NCBI GenBank assembly: GCA_964558295.1
Contig: CAZLDQ010000008.1
Span: 1 to 54,406, forward strand
Direction of reading: 5' to 3'
Length of the DNA: 54,406 nt
From: JBDKTH01 sp964558295
GTDB taxonomy: Bacteria; Planctomycetota; Planctomycetia; Pirellulales; Thermoguttaceae
The translations under genes were made by a program, and so were the position numbers. Below are positions 16,569 to 25,885 of the stretch, in pieces; position 1 is the stretch's first letter; each line of letters opens with the position of its first letter. The notes below the pieces were generated by a model. That model saw only the letters and a program-made list of their open reading frames with translations. It searched no databases and had not been told where the DNA came from.

Positions 16569-17755
16569 TTCAAGACCCTCACGTCACATAGGTCGACGTG
16601 GTCCGAGACATCCAGTTCATCACCATAGTCGACCAGGATGCTTATCCGACGCACGCCGGTCAGGTCGAGGTCCAGCGGTTTCGGCGGTTCGGTGCCAGTC
16701 AGCGTGGTCTCGAACAGTACCCTGCCGTCGCCAGAAATCACCAGTCGCGCATGGCCACGGGGCCGTACCCGATCGTCGATCCCCACAGTGGCCCGCAGCC
16801 GGCGAAACTTGTCGGGAAGCCGGTAGACCAACTCCGTACGACTATGCAGTGCCAAACCCTTTGTGTAGGTCTTGCCGTCAAGCTCCATCGGGCCGGAATA
16901 GAGTCCCCGATCGGTCTTGGGGGCAAAGAACTGACTTAGCACGCTGGGAACTTTGTTGGCCCCGAAGTACGGGGTCCACTGACGCAGTTCGGGTTCTAAT
17001 TCGCTGAGATAGATGATCTTGCCTTGTGAAAAGTCGATGCGGAGGATCTCAGACAAAGGACACGTTCTGGTGAGTCCGAGCGGGGTCGTCCACTCCAGTT
17101 GACCCTTGGCAAGATGGATAGCACGCACAGCCCAGGAGGAGCCATCGCGATCGTTGACACGGCAGATCACTTCGGGCAGGCTGCGGCCGGCCGACTGGAA
17201 ATAGACCAAGCCGAGAACCTTGGAACGCTTCACCGGGAGGATGTCGCCGTCAATCTCAAACTGTACGGTACTTTCAGTCACGTCGCGCAACACCCCGCGA
17301 TGGTAGTCGACTACCTCATCCTTCCGCACCACAATCAAGTCGCCGGTGGCTTCCATCTCGCGGATTCGTGACCACTCGGCCAACACAGCTTCAGCAGCCC
17401 GCTGGAACCGGACAGAAACGACGTCGCGCGTGGCAATCACCACGCTCTGGTTGTCGCCGAGTCGGATCCTTGCCTTGCCGTTTTCGGCCTGGTAGCCGAG
17501 GCCGACAAGCGATGTGCCGTCGGCCAATTCAACCCAGATGTCCGGCTCCCAGGTACGTTTGCCGTTTTCACCCAACGGGGCAAGACCGGTCAGCTTTTCG
17601 GTTGGTATGGAGAGCCGCCGGCCGTCGCTCTCGATAGCCACCTGGTCGCCGGAGAACTCGATCAGCGAACCGGTGATCGTCTCGCCCGAGAGCATTTGCG
17701 CCTCGACGTTGGCCGGCGTGCTGCCAAGCAGCGGGATTAGAAGTAGCGCGTACAT
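16565..17755 (-). CDS. Exported protein with a C-terminal NPCBM-type carbohydrate-binding domain
   Basis: A 396-residue protein with a short hydrophobic N-terminus (ALLLIPLLGSTPANVEA), fitting a signal peptide. Residues about 20-250 are built of small beta segments of the kind GETITGSLIEFSGDQVAIES, repeated in similar form. The last 150 residues match the NPCBM/NEW2 pattern: KGLALHSRTELVYRLPDKF, then FRRLRATVGIDDRV, and ending with LDVSDHVDLCDVRVL. NPCBM domains bind glycans, and in planctomycetes they often stand alone without a glycosidase. The last 4 bp overlap the HtrA start. A 232-base gap lies upstream. It probably binds an extracellular or periplasmic polysaccharide and may deliver the HtrA set to it, which is inference. 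Confidence 0.75.
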   Translation of the reverse strand: MYALLLIPLLGSTPANVEAQMLSGETITGSLIEFSGDQVAIESDGRRLSIPTEKLTGLAPLGENGKRTWEPDIWVELADGTSLVGLGYQAENGKARIRLGDNQSVVIATRDVVSVRFQRAAEAVLAEWSRIREMEATGDLIVVRKDEVVDYHRGVLRDVTESTVQFEIDGDILPVKRSKVLGLVYFQSAGRSLPEVICRVNDRDGSSWAVRAIHLAKGQLEWTTPLGLTRTCPLSEILRIDFSQGKIIYLSELEPELRQWTPYFGANKVPSVLSQFFAPKTDRGLYSGPMELDGKTYTKGLALHSRTELVYRLPDKFRRLRATVGIDDRVRPRGHARLVISGDGRVLFETTLTGTEPPKPLDLDLTGVRRISILVDYGDELDVSDHVDLCDVRVLK

Positions 17756-17939
17756 AGTTGCTCAGAATTCTCGCGTCTGTCGTATGAAGCGGCCATTTGC
17801 CGTTTCGGATCAAGTCTCTTCGCTGTGGGATGATTTCTCTGCGCGTCGTGATGAGTTCTACTTGTTCCGGAGCAGCATCGTGGGGCAAGCTCCCGCCGAC
17901 ACGTGGTAAATGGATGCATTACTTGCCATTTCAATTCTC

Positions 17940-17981
17940 GATTTGCATTTTTCAAGTCGCAAATCTCAAATTTCAAATCTC
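17940..17981. repeat. AT-rich short repeats in the intergenic gap
   Basis: The 17756-17987 gap holds no convincing gene. Near its right end it has a GATTTGC (17940-17946) / GCAAATC (17959-17965) inverted repeat with a 12-base loop. Two copies of CAAATCTC (17960-17967 and 17974-17981) flank AAATTT. Such short AT-rich repeats are often seen between genes in planctomycetes; here they may form a weak hairpin after the upstream gene. Confidence 0.4.
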
Positions 17982-17987
17982 CAGTAT

Positions 17988-19052
17988 TCAATCCTTGATC
18001 TCCTTCTCGGTCGCCAATTTCCGGAAATATTGTTCCACCGCATCGCGATAATGTGACGGAAACTCGCGCCCGATCTGTTGCATGGCTTCTTCACGCTGCT
18101 TAGGTGGAAGATTGCCCCAGCCGTCTTGGTTGCCGATGTTCTTCTTGGCGACCTCGCCGGGGCTCTTTCCGACCATGATGTGGCTGTCGGGGGCCGGTTT
18201 GCTAGATTGCTGGTTGTTGCTGCCGGAACTGGCCTGTTGCTGTTGCTGTTGTTGCTGTTCCTCGAGTTTCTTGATCAGCTTGTCGAGCGACTCGATCACG
18301 CTGTCCTCGATCTTGCGGACTTTTGGGCCGGCGCGGCCGAGATCCAGCCGCCGCTCGATGTCCTCCATGCGCCGGGCGATGTGATCGAGCGTGTCTTCCT
18401 CGAGCCCCTTGAGGTCTTCCTGCATCAGCCGGGCGACCGCCGTGTAGCGGCGAGGGCTCTGATCCGCTCCGTCGAGCAACTGCGCGATTGTCTTCAGGCC
18501 GGGATCCTTCGCCAGAAGCCGATGGGAGACAACGCTTTGGTAGAACAACAGCGAGGCCGGGTCGATTACGTCCTCAGACTTCAAATCGGCCAACTGTTCC
18601 TGCGCTTCGTCGAAGAGCGACTCCTGTACCAGCCAAATCCCGTAAAGCAGCCGCATATTCCGGGCTACAAAAGGAGGCGTCTTTGGATTGTTGAGCCAGC
18701 CGGGCGATGGCTGCGGGGGATGGAGACGAGAACGCGAGCATAACTCGACCAGCGCGCGGACATCCTCGTCGACCAAGGCGAACGTTCGGGCCAGACGACC
18801 GAGAAGCTCATCGCCGGGAAGCCCCTGGGATGTGGTTGACCAGATTTGTTCGGCTTCCGATCGGATTCGAGCATCAGCCTTTTGCTGCTGGAGCCAAGCC
18901 ATGGCCTGGCTCTTGACCGCCTTGACCTCAGGCCGTTGCCAGGAGGAGGCTTTGAGCAGCGACTGCGCTGATGGCTCGGGAATCGCCGCAGCCGTCGGAA
19001 CGGCCATCGCCACCAACGCCACGAACGTGGTCCATGCGAGTCGGCATCTCAT
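17988..19052 (-). CDS. Exported helical protein with a poly-Gln segment, unknown
   Basis: A 354-residue protein with a clear signal peptide (FVALVAMAVPTAAA). The rest is mostly alpha-helical with coiled-coil character. A run of eight Gln follows LIKKLEEQ near residue 270, then a Ser/Asn/Gln-rich stretch, and the C-terminus has conserved-looking NIGNQDGWGNLPPKQREEAM and FPSHYRDAVEQYFRKLA. The closing motif is typical of planctomycete proteins encoded beside MoxR/VWA clusters; I cannot name the family. Its ATG overlaps the upstream coiled-coil gene by 4 bp (ATGA), so the two are probably co-translated and may form a complex. Confidence 0.75.
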   Translation of the reverse strand: MRCRLAWTTFVALVAMAVPTAAAIPEPSAQSLLKASSWQRPEVKAVKSQAMAWLQQQKADARIRSEAEQIWSTTSQGLPGDELLGRLARTFALVDEDVRALVELCSRSRLHPPQPSPGWLNNPKTPPFVARNMRLLYGIWLVQESLFDEAQEQLADLKSEDVIDPASLLFYQSVVSHRLLAKDPGLKTIAQLLDGADQSPRRYTAVARLMQEDLKGLEEDTLDHIARRMEDIERRLDLGRAGPKVRKIEDSVIESLDKLIKKLEEQQQQQQQQASSGSNNQQSSKPAPDSHIMVGKSPGEVAKKNIGNQDGWGNLPPKQREEAMQQIGREFPSHYRDAVEQYFRKLATEKEIKD

Positions 19053-20737
19053 CGGTTCTTCCCCTTCTGCAGATCCCGGGTAATTGCGAAAATCCGCTGT
19101 TGCCGCTCAGCGAGTTTAGCGAGGGCTTGAAGCAATTCCGCGTTATTGGCTTGTTCGCCTTCGATCATTTTCGAATAGCGGTCCGTGCGGAGGTTGACCC
19201 GCATCTGCAGCGTGCGAATCATCCGGAGTTCAGCGAGCAAATCGACCAGCGGCGGATCCTTGCCCTCGCCAGCCATCTGGCTGCCCGACTGCTGACGTTG
19301 CTGATTCTCCTGAATGGCCTTCTTCAACGCGGCCAGCATTTCTTCGATCGCGGCAATGATATCCTGTTCGATCGCCTGGGTGATGTCGTTGACCTTGAAC
19401 TGGGCCAGACGCTGAACCACTTGTTCCATGTCGGCGTGAACCTGTTGGATCGCCTCAGGGAATGCCACGGCCGTGCCGTCTTCACGCAACAGAACCAACG
19501 CCTTTTCGGTTTCCAGAACGATTTCGGCTTCCTTCGCGCTGAGCCGTCCGGAGTCGATCTCGTGATTGTGATTCCGTTCAACCTCGGGGACCTTGTCGAG
19601 ACGCACGGTTCCTTCGTAGACCTCCCGTTGCATCTGAAGCATTCTGGCGAACCGAGATTCGAGCATGGTCAGGACTCGTTCCATTTCCTCTTCGCGGAGT
19701 TGACGCAGGATCCGTTCCAGTTCAGCTTTGGCCTCTTCAAGCTCGCGGATGGCCTTCTCCTGGTTCGCGACAGCCCCTTCCCGCTTGGCCTCCTCAAGTT
19801 TGTTCTGGGCCTCTTGCATGCGTTGGCGCGCCGTTTCGAGCCGCTTCCGGGCTGGATTTTCGTTAGGGTTCGGCGGTGCCGACTGATCTTGGGCCGAGCC
19901 GTGATTCGGGGGCTGACCTTCGGGCTTTCCATGTTGTTGTGATGGCTGGGCGGGTTTGCCCTGCTTTTGCGCATCCTTGTTTGGAGCTTGAGCACCTTCG
20001 TCTTGTTTGCTCTTGTCGTCGCTCTCTTTGGGATTTCCCTGAGATTCTTTTCCTTGCTTGCTTTGCTTGCCTTTCCCCTGGTCCGAAGCGTCGTGCTTGG
20101 CGTCCTTCTTCTCGTTGCCTTCTTGCTGAGCCTTGTCGTTTTCCTCGTTCCGTTTGATATCCTCCGCCAGATCGCCTGTCTTGTGGGCCAGTCTCCGTTG
20201 ATCGTCGGAGAGTTGCTTGGGATCGGCGTTGCCAGCAGTACGGCCTTGGATATCCTTCTGTTGCTTGATGATCTGATTGAGCTGTTTGAGATACTGGCGA
20301 ATTCGGGCCTTTTCCGATTCAATCCGCTTGGCCCGGTTTTCGCTCAGAAGAAGCTCCAGTAAGGCCTTCAGGTCCTGAGCGACCTGTGTTTGGCCCGCTG
20401 ACGCTCGGGACAGCTCGTCCCTCTTGAGCAACTCGACAAGCGACTCGAATTGCACGCCGATGAGTTGATCCTTGCTCTGGGCCACGGCTTTCTTGAGCAG
20501 GGCTGCCCGGCGTGGGTCTGCCGGAGCGGTCAACTCGGCCATGCGCAGGAGGACCTCTTCGAGATGTTTAAACTTGTCAGCGATCTGTTGTTGTTGGACC
20601 GCGAGAGCGTCGGCATCATTCAACTCGGCCTTCGCCTTCGGCGCATCATCTTCTGCCAGCAGCGCCAGTGGGTAGAGGCTCAGCCCCATGGCCATAACGC
20701 ATGCAATCGCAATGATTGCCGACCGAGTGAACATCAT
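19049..20737 (-). CDS. Exported Gln/Lys/Glu-rich coiled-coil protein, unknown
   Basis: A 562-residue protein with an N-terminal hydrophobic segment (AIIAIACVMAMGLSLYPLAL), either a signal peptide or an anchor. A long coiled coil (about 50-160) is followed by a low-complexity, highly charged stretch (about 170-270, rich in Lys, Gln, Asp, Pro). A second coiled coil lies at about 275-360 and a helical C-terminal domain at about 370-560. The ATG at 20737 is chosen because AGGAG sits immediately upstream; the longer frame opens with GTG at 20758. It is probably an envelope scaffold partner of the MoxR/VWA proteins encoded upstream. No enzymatic motif is visible. Confidence 0.75.
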   Translation of the reverse strand: MMFTRSAIIAIACVMAMGLSLYPLALLAEDDAPKAKAELNDADALAVQQQQIADKFKHLEEVLLRMAELTAPADPRRAALLKKAVAQSKDQLIGVQFESLVELLKRDELSRASAGQTQVAQDLKALLELLLSENRAKRIESEKARIRQYLKQLNQIIKQQKDIQGRTAGNADPKQLSDDQRRLAHKTGDLAEDIKRNEENDKAQQEGNEKKDAKHDASDQGKGKQSKQGKESQGNPKESDDKSKQDEGAQAPNKDAQKQGKPAQPSQQHGKPEGQPPNHGSAQDQSAPPNPNENPARKRLETARQRMQEAQNKLEEAKREGAVANQEKAIRELEEAKAELERILRQLREEEMERVLTMLESRFARMLQMQREVYEGTVRLDKVPEVERNHNHEIDSGRLSAKEAEIVLETEKALVLLREDGTAVAFPEAIQQVHADMEQVVQRLAQFKVNDITQAIEQDIIAAIEEMLAALKKAIQENQQRQQSGSQMAGEGKDPPLVDLLAELRMIRTLQMRVNLRTDRYSKMIEGEQANNAELLQALAKLAERQQRIFAITRDLQKGKNR

Positions 20738-20812
20738 CCTACTCCTACGCAAACGCACGGTCGTCCGATCAACTCATCGCACTCCCCGTTGATTCTCCCA
20801 TCTAGCATTTGG

Positions 20813-20829
20813 TTGGCGGGCTTGCCCGC
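20813..20829. repeat. GC-rich inverted repeat between genes
   Basis: GGCGGGC and GCCCGCC arms separated by two T form a near-perfect short hairpin. A second imperfect inverted repeat built on GCAAGC lies at about 20893-20911. They sit in the 337-base intergenic stretch that also contains the assembly gap. No T-run follows on the minus strand, so a terminator is not clearly supported. Confidence 0.4.
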
Positions 20830-20839
20830 CGTGTTTCCT

Positions 20840-20962
20840 TTACGCTTTCTCTGGCCGTTTTTCTCTTGTTTGTCTTTCCGGCAAAACGCGACTAGCAAGC
20901 TTGCCAGCTAAACGGGGGGGGCATAACGGCTTAGCCAAACGGCTTAACCACTTGGGGGGCAT
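20840..20962 (-). CDS. Doubtful micro-ORF, 40 residues, basic
   Basis: A minus-strand frame opens at ATG 20962 after a good ribosome binding site (TAGGAG seven bases upstream) and ends at TAA 20840-20842. The peptide begins MPPKWLSRLAKPLC, is rich in Arg, Lys and Pro, and resembles nothing I know. It lies beside the assembly gap and contains G/C runs of six and eight, so sequence errors are possible. It could equally be the corrupted start of a longer gene. Confidence 0.25.
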   Translation of the reverse strand: MPPKWLSRLAKPLCPPRLAGKLASRVLPERQTREKRPEKA

Positions 20963-21012
20963 AGCGATCTCCTACATCAATCGTACGCCAAGCAGACCCT
21001 TAAATTCTGGTT

Positions 21013-21073
<61 letters not shown>

Positions 21074-21095
21074 ATAGCGATCTCCTAAATCAATG

Positions 21096-23369
21096 TTACT
21101 CCAACAAGACACGTAATTTCTGTTTTTGCCGTTGCTTGGTCTGCTCGTGGAGCTTTTCCTGGGACTCGACGATCTCCCGTAACAGTTCTACGGCCTCGTT
21201 AAAATCCTCAAGTTCGATCATACGGTCAAGAACCCGACGCATGGCACTGAGAATCAGGTCGAGCTGTTGGGTTGACTGAACGAGACGTTCCGGACTGACT
21301 GCTTCCTCGCCCAGCATGGCCTGAAGCTGGTCCAGGCGGCGGTCTAGTTCAGGGAACATCTCTTCGGCAATATGACGCAGGGGGCTGGCAATGCCGTTTT
21401 CCAGCCGTAGCTTCCACTCCTCGGTGTCAATCCGGTTGTTGATCAATTCCTCGCGGATGTCGGAAAAGGCCTCGGCCACGCCGAGGATCTCGTGGGCATC
21501 CTTCTGGCTGTTCTGCAAAGCGCGTTCCACTCGCATGATTCGCAGGGCCTTGATTCGTGTGGGGGAAAGCTCCTCCGGCTTGGCCGCTGTCTCGCTGGGG
21601 TCGTCACCCGGCTCTTTGCCCGCGGGCACTTCGTCCGGCTTGCGGAGCTTTTCTGTTGCCAGGGTGGGGGGCGTGCGCAACTCCATACGGGCTAGCAGGT
21701 CGCGCGTCTCAGTGACTTCCTGGATAATGCTCTCGAATCGCTGCCGCAATACGAGTTCCCTCGATTCAAGCATGGTGCGCAACTGTTCCGGCGTGACGAC
21801 ATCCAAGAGCCAACGCTCGCTGCTGCCGACGTTCGGCTTTTCAGCCAAGTCGCAGCGGTCGGCCGCTTTGAGGCTCAAAAGGAGTTTCTGGCCGGGCGCG
21901 AGTCTGAGCCCCTGAACTTCCAATGCTTCAGCCGCTTCAAGTTCCGTGGCATTGCCTGGTAGGAAGCGGACCGCCCCCACGCCGGAAGTCTTCTGGTCGA
22001 TCGTGTAGTCAAACCAGACCTTGGCCAGACCATAATCATCGGTGATTCGGCCGGTCACGGGGAGCCGGGCTTGGTTGGTCACTGCCGAGCCAATTCCCCG
22101 TAGGTGGACATTGAGTTTCGGCGCTTCGTCCGCCACGGCGGCCAGCGCCAGACGCACCGGCTCCCGGCTCTTGATTCCATCGGTGTCGAAGAGCGTAAAC
22201 AGAAGCGTTGCATCGGCCGAGAGCTTTGGGATCGAGAACTGGAACTGCCGTCCGCCTGTGCCAGGCACCGGTGCAAGGCGTTGCGCGGATTTGGGGGATT
22301 CCTCCAGAGGCGATTCGACCACCACATGGTCGAGCGGTTTGTTGGTCGCAGCCCGGATCTTCACATCACTTCCCATGGGGATCTGCATCACTCCGGTGAC
22401 CGGCAACGTGCGTTGTGTACGGCCCGTGTAGGCCGGGTAGCAGCAGTCCAAAACCATCTCGGTCGTCGTCGGACTGTCAACCACTTCGATTCGAAGGTTC
22501 CGAACGGCGGCGTCGCCGCCGAGCACGTCGAACAGGATTGGCGTCAGAATGCCGCGGAACGTGTGGGAGTATTCTTGGAACTTGTCCTTCTGCGGGTCGG
22601 CCACACCTTCGCGGACCATGCGGGCGTGGAGACGGGAGCCGCTATCGGTCCAGTAACGTACGTCGACTACGCTAGGCACCTGCGGCATGTTCAGATCGGC
22701 CTTAGCGAGGATCGTCAGATCTGCCCCGCGCGCCACTTTCACTATGCCGTCGTTGAAACCATCGACGGTCAGACGCGTGTTGCGGGGCCAGAGCTCGTGA
22801 GAGAGGAGCAGGTTGCGCCGTGCCCAAACGCCGAACGCCTGTGGGGAGTAGAGGGCGAACCCGCCGATTGCCATGGCCAAGAGCACGGCCAGTGTCAGCT
22901 TGCGCCACAACGGCTTCACGTTGAACACCGTCTGCACCTGCACGCCTTCGGCTGATTTGGAGGCCAACTGGCAGGTGCGAGCCAGCATCTCCGCATTGCA
23001 GTCTCCCCGGTCTGCATGGGGATCTGTCAATTCCACGGCGGTTACTAGCGTCTCGTTGAACTGGGGATAGTAGCGTTCCAAGAGGAGGGCCATCTTGGCG
23101 TCGCCAAGGGGCACGATCAGCCGACGCACGATCCGTTGGTAGACCAAGCCGGCGATTCCAAGGACTACGCTCACCAGAAAGACGCCACGAACTACCGCCA
23201 GCGGTTCAAAGAACCAGTCAAAGGCCAGGCTTGCCCAAAACACCAGTCCCAACAAGACCGCCACCGTACCGAGCCCCTCAATCCAGACGTACCGGCGAAT
23301 TCCTCGGCGCAGCCGGGCCAGCAGCGTCTGCAACGTGGTGGCGAGTTGGGGATACGGTTTTCCGGTCAT
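21096..23369 (-). CDS. Large membrane protein with coiled-coil C-terminus, unknown
   Basis: A 757-residue protein. Two TM helices lie near the N-terminus (TVAVLLGLVFWASLAFDWFF and VVRGVFLVSVVLGIAGLVY), with a third near residue 160 (LTLAVLLAMAIGGFALY). A long periplasmic beta-rich region follows (about 190-480), then helical coiled-coil segments (about 500-757). The start at 23369 is chosen because the frame upstream to 23492 overlaps the VWA gene, and the 29-base spacing fits the operon. This type of protein commonly follows the VWA membrane proteins in planctomycete MoxR clusters, but its biochemical role is unknown. The 3' end, next to the assembly gap, looks intact (ending RVLLE). Confidence 0.8.
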   Translation of the reverse strand: MTGKPYPQLATTLQTLLARLRRGIRRYVWIEGLGTVAVLLGLVFWASLAFDWFFEPLAVVRGVFLVSVVLGIAGLVYQRIVRRLIVPLGDAKMALLLERYYPQFNETLVTAVELTDPHADRGDCNAEMLARTCQLASKSAEGVQVQTVFNVKPLWRKLTLAVLLAMAIGGFALYSPQAFGVWARRNLLLSHELWPRNTRLTVDGFNDGIVKVARGADLTILAKADLNMPQVPSVVDVRYWTDSGSRLHARMVREGVADPQKDKFQEYSHTFRGILTPILFDVLGGDAAVRNLRIEVVDSPTTTEMVLDCCYPAYTGRTQRTLPVTGVMQIPMGSDVKIRAATNKPLDHVVVESPLEESPKSAQRLAPVPGTGGRQFQFSIPKLSADATLLFTLFDTDGIKSREPVRLALAAVADEAPKLNVHLRGIGSAVTNQARLPVTGRITDDYGLAKVWFDYTIDQKTSGVGAVRFLPGNATELEAAEALEVQGLRLAPGQKLLLSLKAADRCDLAEKPNVGSSERWLLDVVTPEQLRTMLESRELVLRQRFESIIQEVTETRDLLARMELRTPPTLATEKLRKPDEVPAGKEPGDDPSETAAKPEELSPTRIKALRIMRVERALQNSQKDAHEILGVAEAFSDIREELINNRIDTEEWKLRLENGIASPLRHIAEEMFPELDRRLDQLQAMLGEEAVSPERLVQSTQQLDLILSAMRRVLDRMIELEDFNEAVELLREIVESQEKLHEQTKQRQKQKLRVLLE

Positions 23370-23398
23370 TGTCAACGTATTCGTTCTTAGGTTTGTTC

Positions 23399-25885
23399 TC
23401 AGGCCAACTTGAACAGACGTCGCACTGTCCATTCGATGAACAGCAGGCCGGTCAGTATGTACATGAGCCAACGCATCCAGGTCTGCTCCCAAAGCGGATT
23501 GGGAGTGGCCGTGACGACGACCGTCTTGCTGCGGTCTTTCAGTTGATTGACCAGCGGGTCTTTGGCACGGGGGCCGATGGCGGCCTCCAACTCGGCGTAA
23601 TACTTGCCCTGCGAGGCTTCGGCGAGGCGGGCCAGAAGCGTACCGTTGCGTTGCGGGTTCTGGCGTTCCAGGTCAGGCATGCTCACCTGAACCCGCCGGG
23701 TGAGCCGTTCGTCGTTGCTTTCCGGAACCAGAAGCTCCAGCCGGTAATCCCCCTCGTCGAGCGCGGTGAATTGACCGGCAAAGGTGCCGATGCGGCTCGG
23801 ATCGGGTTGCAACGTAATCGTCTGCATCTTGCCGCTTGGATGGAAGACTTGCAGTGGAACGCTTGGGGCTGCGAGCGGGGTAAGCTGAGCGTTGGTCAAC
23901 TGGGCGCGGATCTCTACCGTGCCGCCCACCTGGTACTGATCCTGTCCAACCATCAACAGGCCGCGGTGTGATTGCCGTAGAAGGCGGCCTTGGGACACAT
24001 GGCGGATCAGACGCGTATAGAGCCGCTCGAAGTAATTTTCGTCCATACGGCGCAACCGCCATAGTTCACCGCTGCCCAGATAGAACACTCGTCCCGAGCC
24101 GTAGAACTGTTCGGCAAAGTAAACCTCGCCGCTGCCCGACCGGCCACTCTTGGGATCGGAGACACGTGCCAGCACGGTGGCGGCCGACTTCGGGCCACGT
24201 ACCGGATAGCAACTGTAGACGCCTGGGAAGTCTGCCCACGCCTGTTGGTTGGCCGCTTCGGTGTCGGCCAGCCAGAGGAACTGTGCTTCAAGGCCCTCGC
24301 GGGTGAAGTCCAACGGCCAGGGCTCCTTGTTCCAAGTCACGTCGCTTTCGAGGATCGAGACGCGGCGCTGGAATTCGACTGGGTAGAGACCACGGAGCTT
24401 GGCCATTACCGGGTCCTGGACCCAACCGTTCACCGCTTCCCCCATGTAGACCGGACCGGCCACGACGATCAGCCCGCCGGCCTGTTCGGCGACCCAACTC
24501 TCCAACAGGTCGATCTGCTCCTGGCTGAGTATCTTCCAGTTCGGGTCAAAGGCCACGAGGCAATCGTACGAGAACAACTCCTCACGCGTGCTGGGGAACG
24601 CGTCGAGAATCTTGTTGGCTTCCTGCGAAATGCCGGGCTGGGCCGTTTGGAGCAAAACGTCAACGACTACCGACTTGTCGCGATACAAGAGCGGACGCAG
24701 GAAGCCATAATCCCGGGTTGGGCCACCAGCCAACAGGAGCACGCGATCCTTGCGGTCAACCACTTCTACCTCGGCCTCACGGAAATTGTCTTGCGGATTA
24801 CGGTCGCCGGCCGGCGGAGTGACCCGCAGGCAAAGGATCTGGCGTCCCGTTTCCTGGGGGGTCAGCTCGAATTTCACGGGCACGGACTCGCCGTCGCCCC
24901 CGAGGATTACCTGCTGGCTGTCAACGAGAGTGCCGCTGCCCGGCTCCCCCTTGTCTTCGACCTTGCGCGTGAACAACTGGACCGTAACCGGCTTGCCAGC
25001 CAGTCGTTTCGTCGGGTCTTGGCCTTGGATCAAGCCGGTAATCGAGAACGGATCGCCGGGATAAGCCCGCGGCAGCGCCTCGACCTTGTACACTCTCACA
25101 TTGGTGGGCAGGTGGTCCGAGCCGATTCCGATTGTGTAGAGCGGAATCTTGGCCTCCTGGGCCAGGGCGATAGCTGCTTCCGGACTGACGCCCGCGTTCT
25201 GGCCGCCATCGCTCACAACGATAATGCCCGAGAGCGGCGAGTTACGCTCTTCATCGAGCAACTGACGCAGGGCCTGACCCAACCGGGTCTCTTTGCCCGT
25301 GGGCATAAGCGACTTGTCCCAATCGATCCGCGACTCAGGTTTTTGCGCTGAAGTCTCCGGTTGAACGACAACCGCCTGCGTTGTGGTCACGGAATCTGTT
25401 GCAGCCGGCAGCTTGTCGAGTGAGATGATGCGTCTGAGTTCCTCGTCGAACCTCAGTACAACAACGTCGTGGGTCTTGCGAAGCGATTGGAGGAAATCGC
25501 TTTGTGCCAAGGCGTTGGCAATGCACTGGGCCCGGCTCTTGCCATGCGCGGCCGAAGGATTTCCATCGACGATGCCCATGCTGGAACTGGTGTCGATCAG
25601 GAGCACGGCACGCGAGTTGCGAGTCGTTTCGTGTTCGGTGCGCCACTGCGGCTGCAGGAACAGAACAAGCAGTCCGAGAAACACGGCCGAACGCAGGGCC
25701 GTCAGGAGCAAGCCGACGGCGTTGGGCAGCTCTTCAGAGTCGCGAAGGTACATTGCGCGCACGAAGAGAAGGATTACCAGCGTGACGGCAACCGGCAGGA
25801 GCCAGTCGGTGTTGGACTGGATCCGGCCCCATTCGAACGTCACGCGGGTGGCCTGTTGTCCAAGGAGAAACCCAAGGGCCATCAT
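23399..25885 (-). CDS. Membrane protein with VWA and glutamine-amidotransferase-like domains
   Basis: An 828-residue protein. N-terminal TM helices (WLLPVAVTLVILLFVRAMYL and LLTALRSAVFLGLLVLFL) are followed by a von Willebrand A domain whose MIDAS motif DTSSS is at 98-102. The middle (about 390-560) looks like a class-I glutamine-amidotransferase-like fold without obvious catalytic residues (CLVAFDPNWKILSQEQIDLL). A beta-rich region and a final TM helix (WMRWLMYILTGLLFIEW) follow. It is anchored in the cytoplasmic membrane with most of the protein outside the helices. The start overlaps the BatA-like gene by 4 bp and is preceded by GGAGG. VWA proteins paired with MoxR ATPases are thought to act as metal-dependent adaptors for remodelling of envelope targets. 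Confidence 0.85.
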   Translation of the reverse strand: MMALGFLLGQQATRVTFEWGRIQSNTDWLLPVAVTLVILLFVRAMYLRDSEELPNAVGLLLTALRSAVFLGLLVLFLQPQWRTEHETTRNSRAVLLIDTSSSMGIVDGNPSAAHGKSRAQCIANALAQSDFLQSLRKTHDVVVLRFDEELRRIISLDKLPAATDSVTTTQAVVVQPETSAQKPESRIDWDKSLMPTGKETRLGQALRQLLDEERNSPLSGIIVVSDGGQNAGVSPEAAIALAQEAKIPLYTIGIGSDHLPTNVRVYKVEALPRAYPGDPFSITGLIQGQDPTKRLAGKPVTVQLFTRKVEDKGEPGSGTLVDSQQVILGGDGESVPVKFELTPQETGRQILCLRVTPPAGDRNPQDNFREAEVEVVDRKDRVLLLAGGPTRDYGFLRPLLYRDKSVVVDVLLQTAQPGISQEANKILDAFPSTREELFSYDCLVAFDPNWKILSQEQIDLLESWVAEQAGGLIVVAGPVYMGEAVNGWVQDPVMAKLRGLYPVEFQRRVSILESDVTWNKEPWPLDFTREGLEAQFLWLADTEAANQQAWADFPGVYSCYPVRGPKSAATVLARVSDPKSGRSGSGEVYFAEQFYGSGRVFYLGSGELWRLRRMDENYFERLYTRLIRHVSQGRLLRQSHRGLLMVGQDQYQVGGTVEIRAQLTNAQLTPLAAPSVPLQVFHPSGKMQTITLQPDPSRIGTFAGQFTALDEGDYRLELLVPESNDERLTRRVQVSMPDLERQNPQRNGTLLARLAEASQGKYYAELEAAIGPRAKDPLVNQLKDRSKTVVVTATPNPLWEQTWMRWLMYILTGLLFIEWTVRRLFKLA

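Noticed and set aside
24245..25351. 368-codon plus-strand frame opposite the VWA protein
   Set aside because: The minus strand carries the MIDAS motif and TM helices in an operon context; the plus frame is a shadow.
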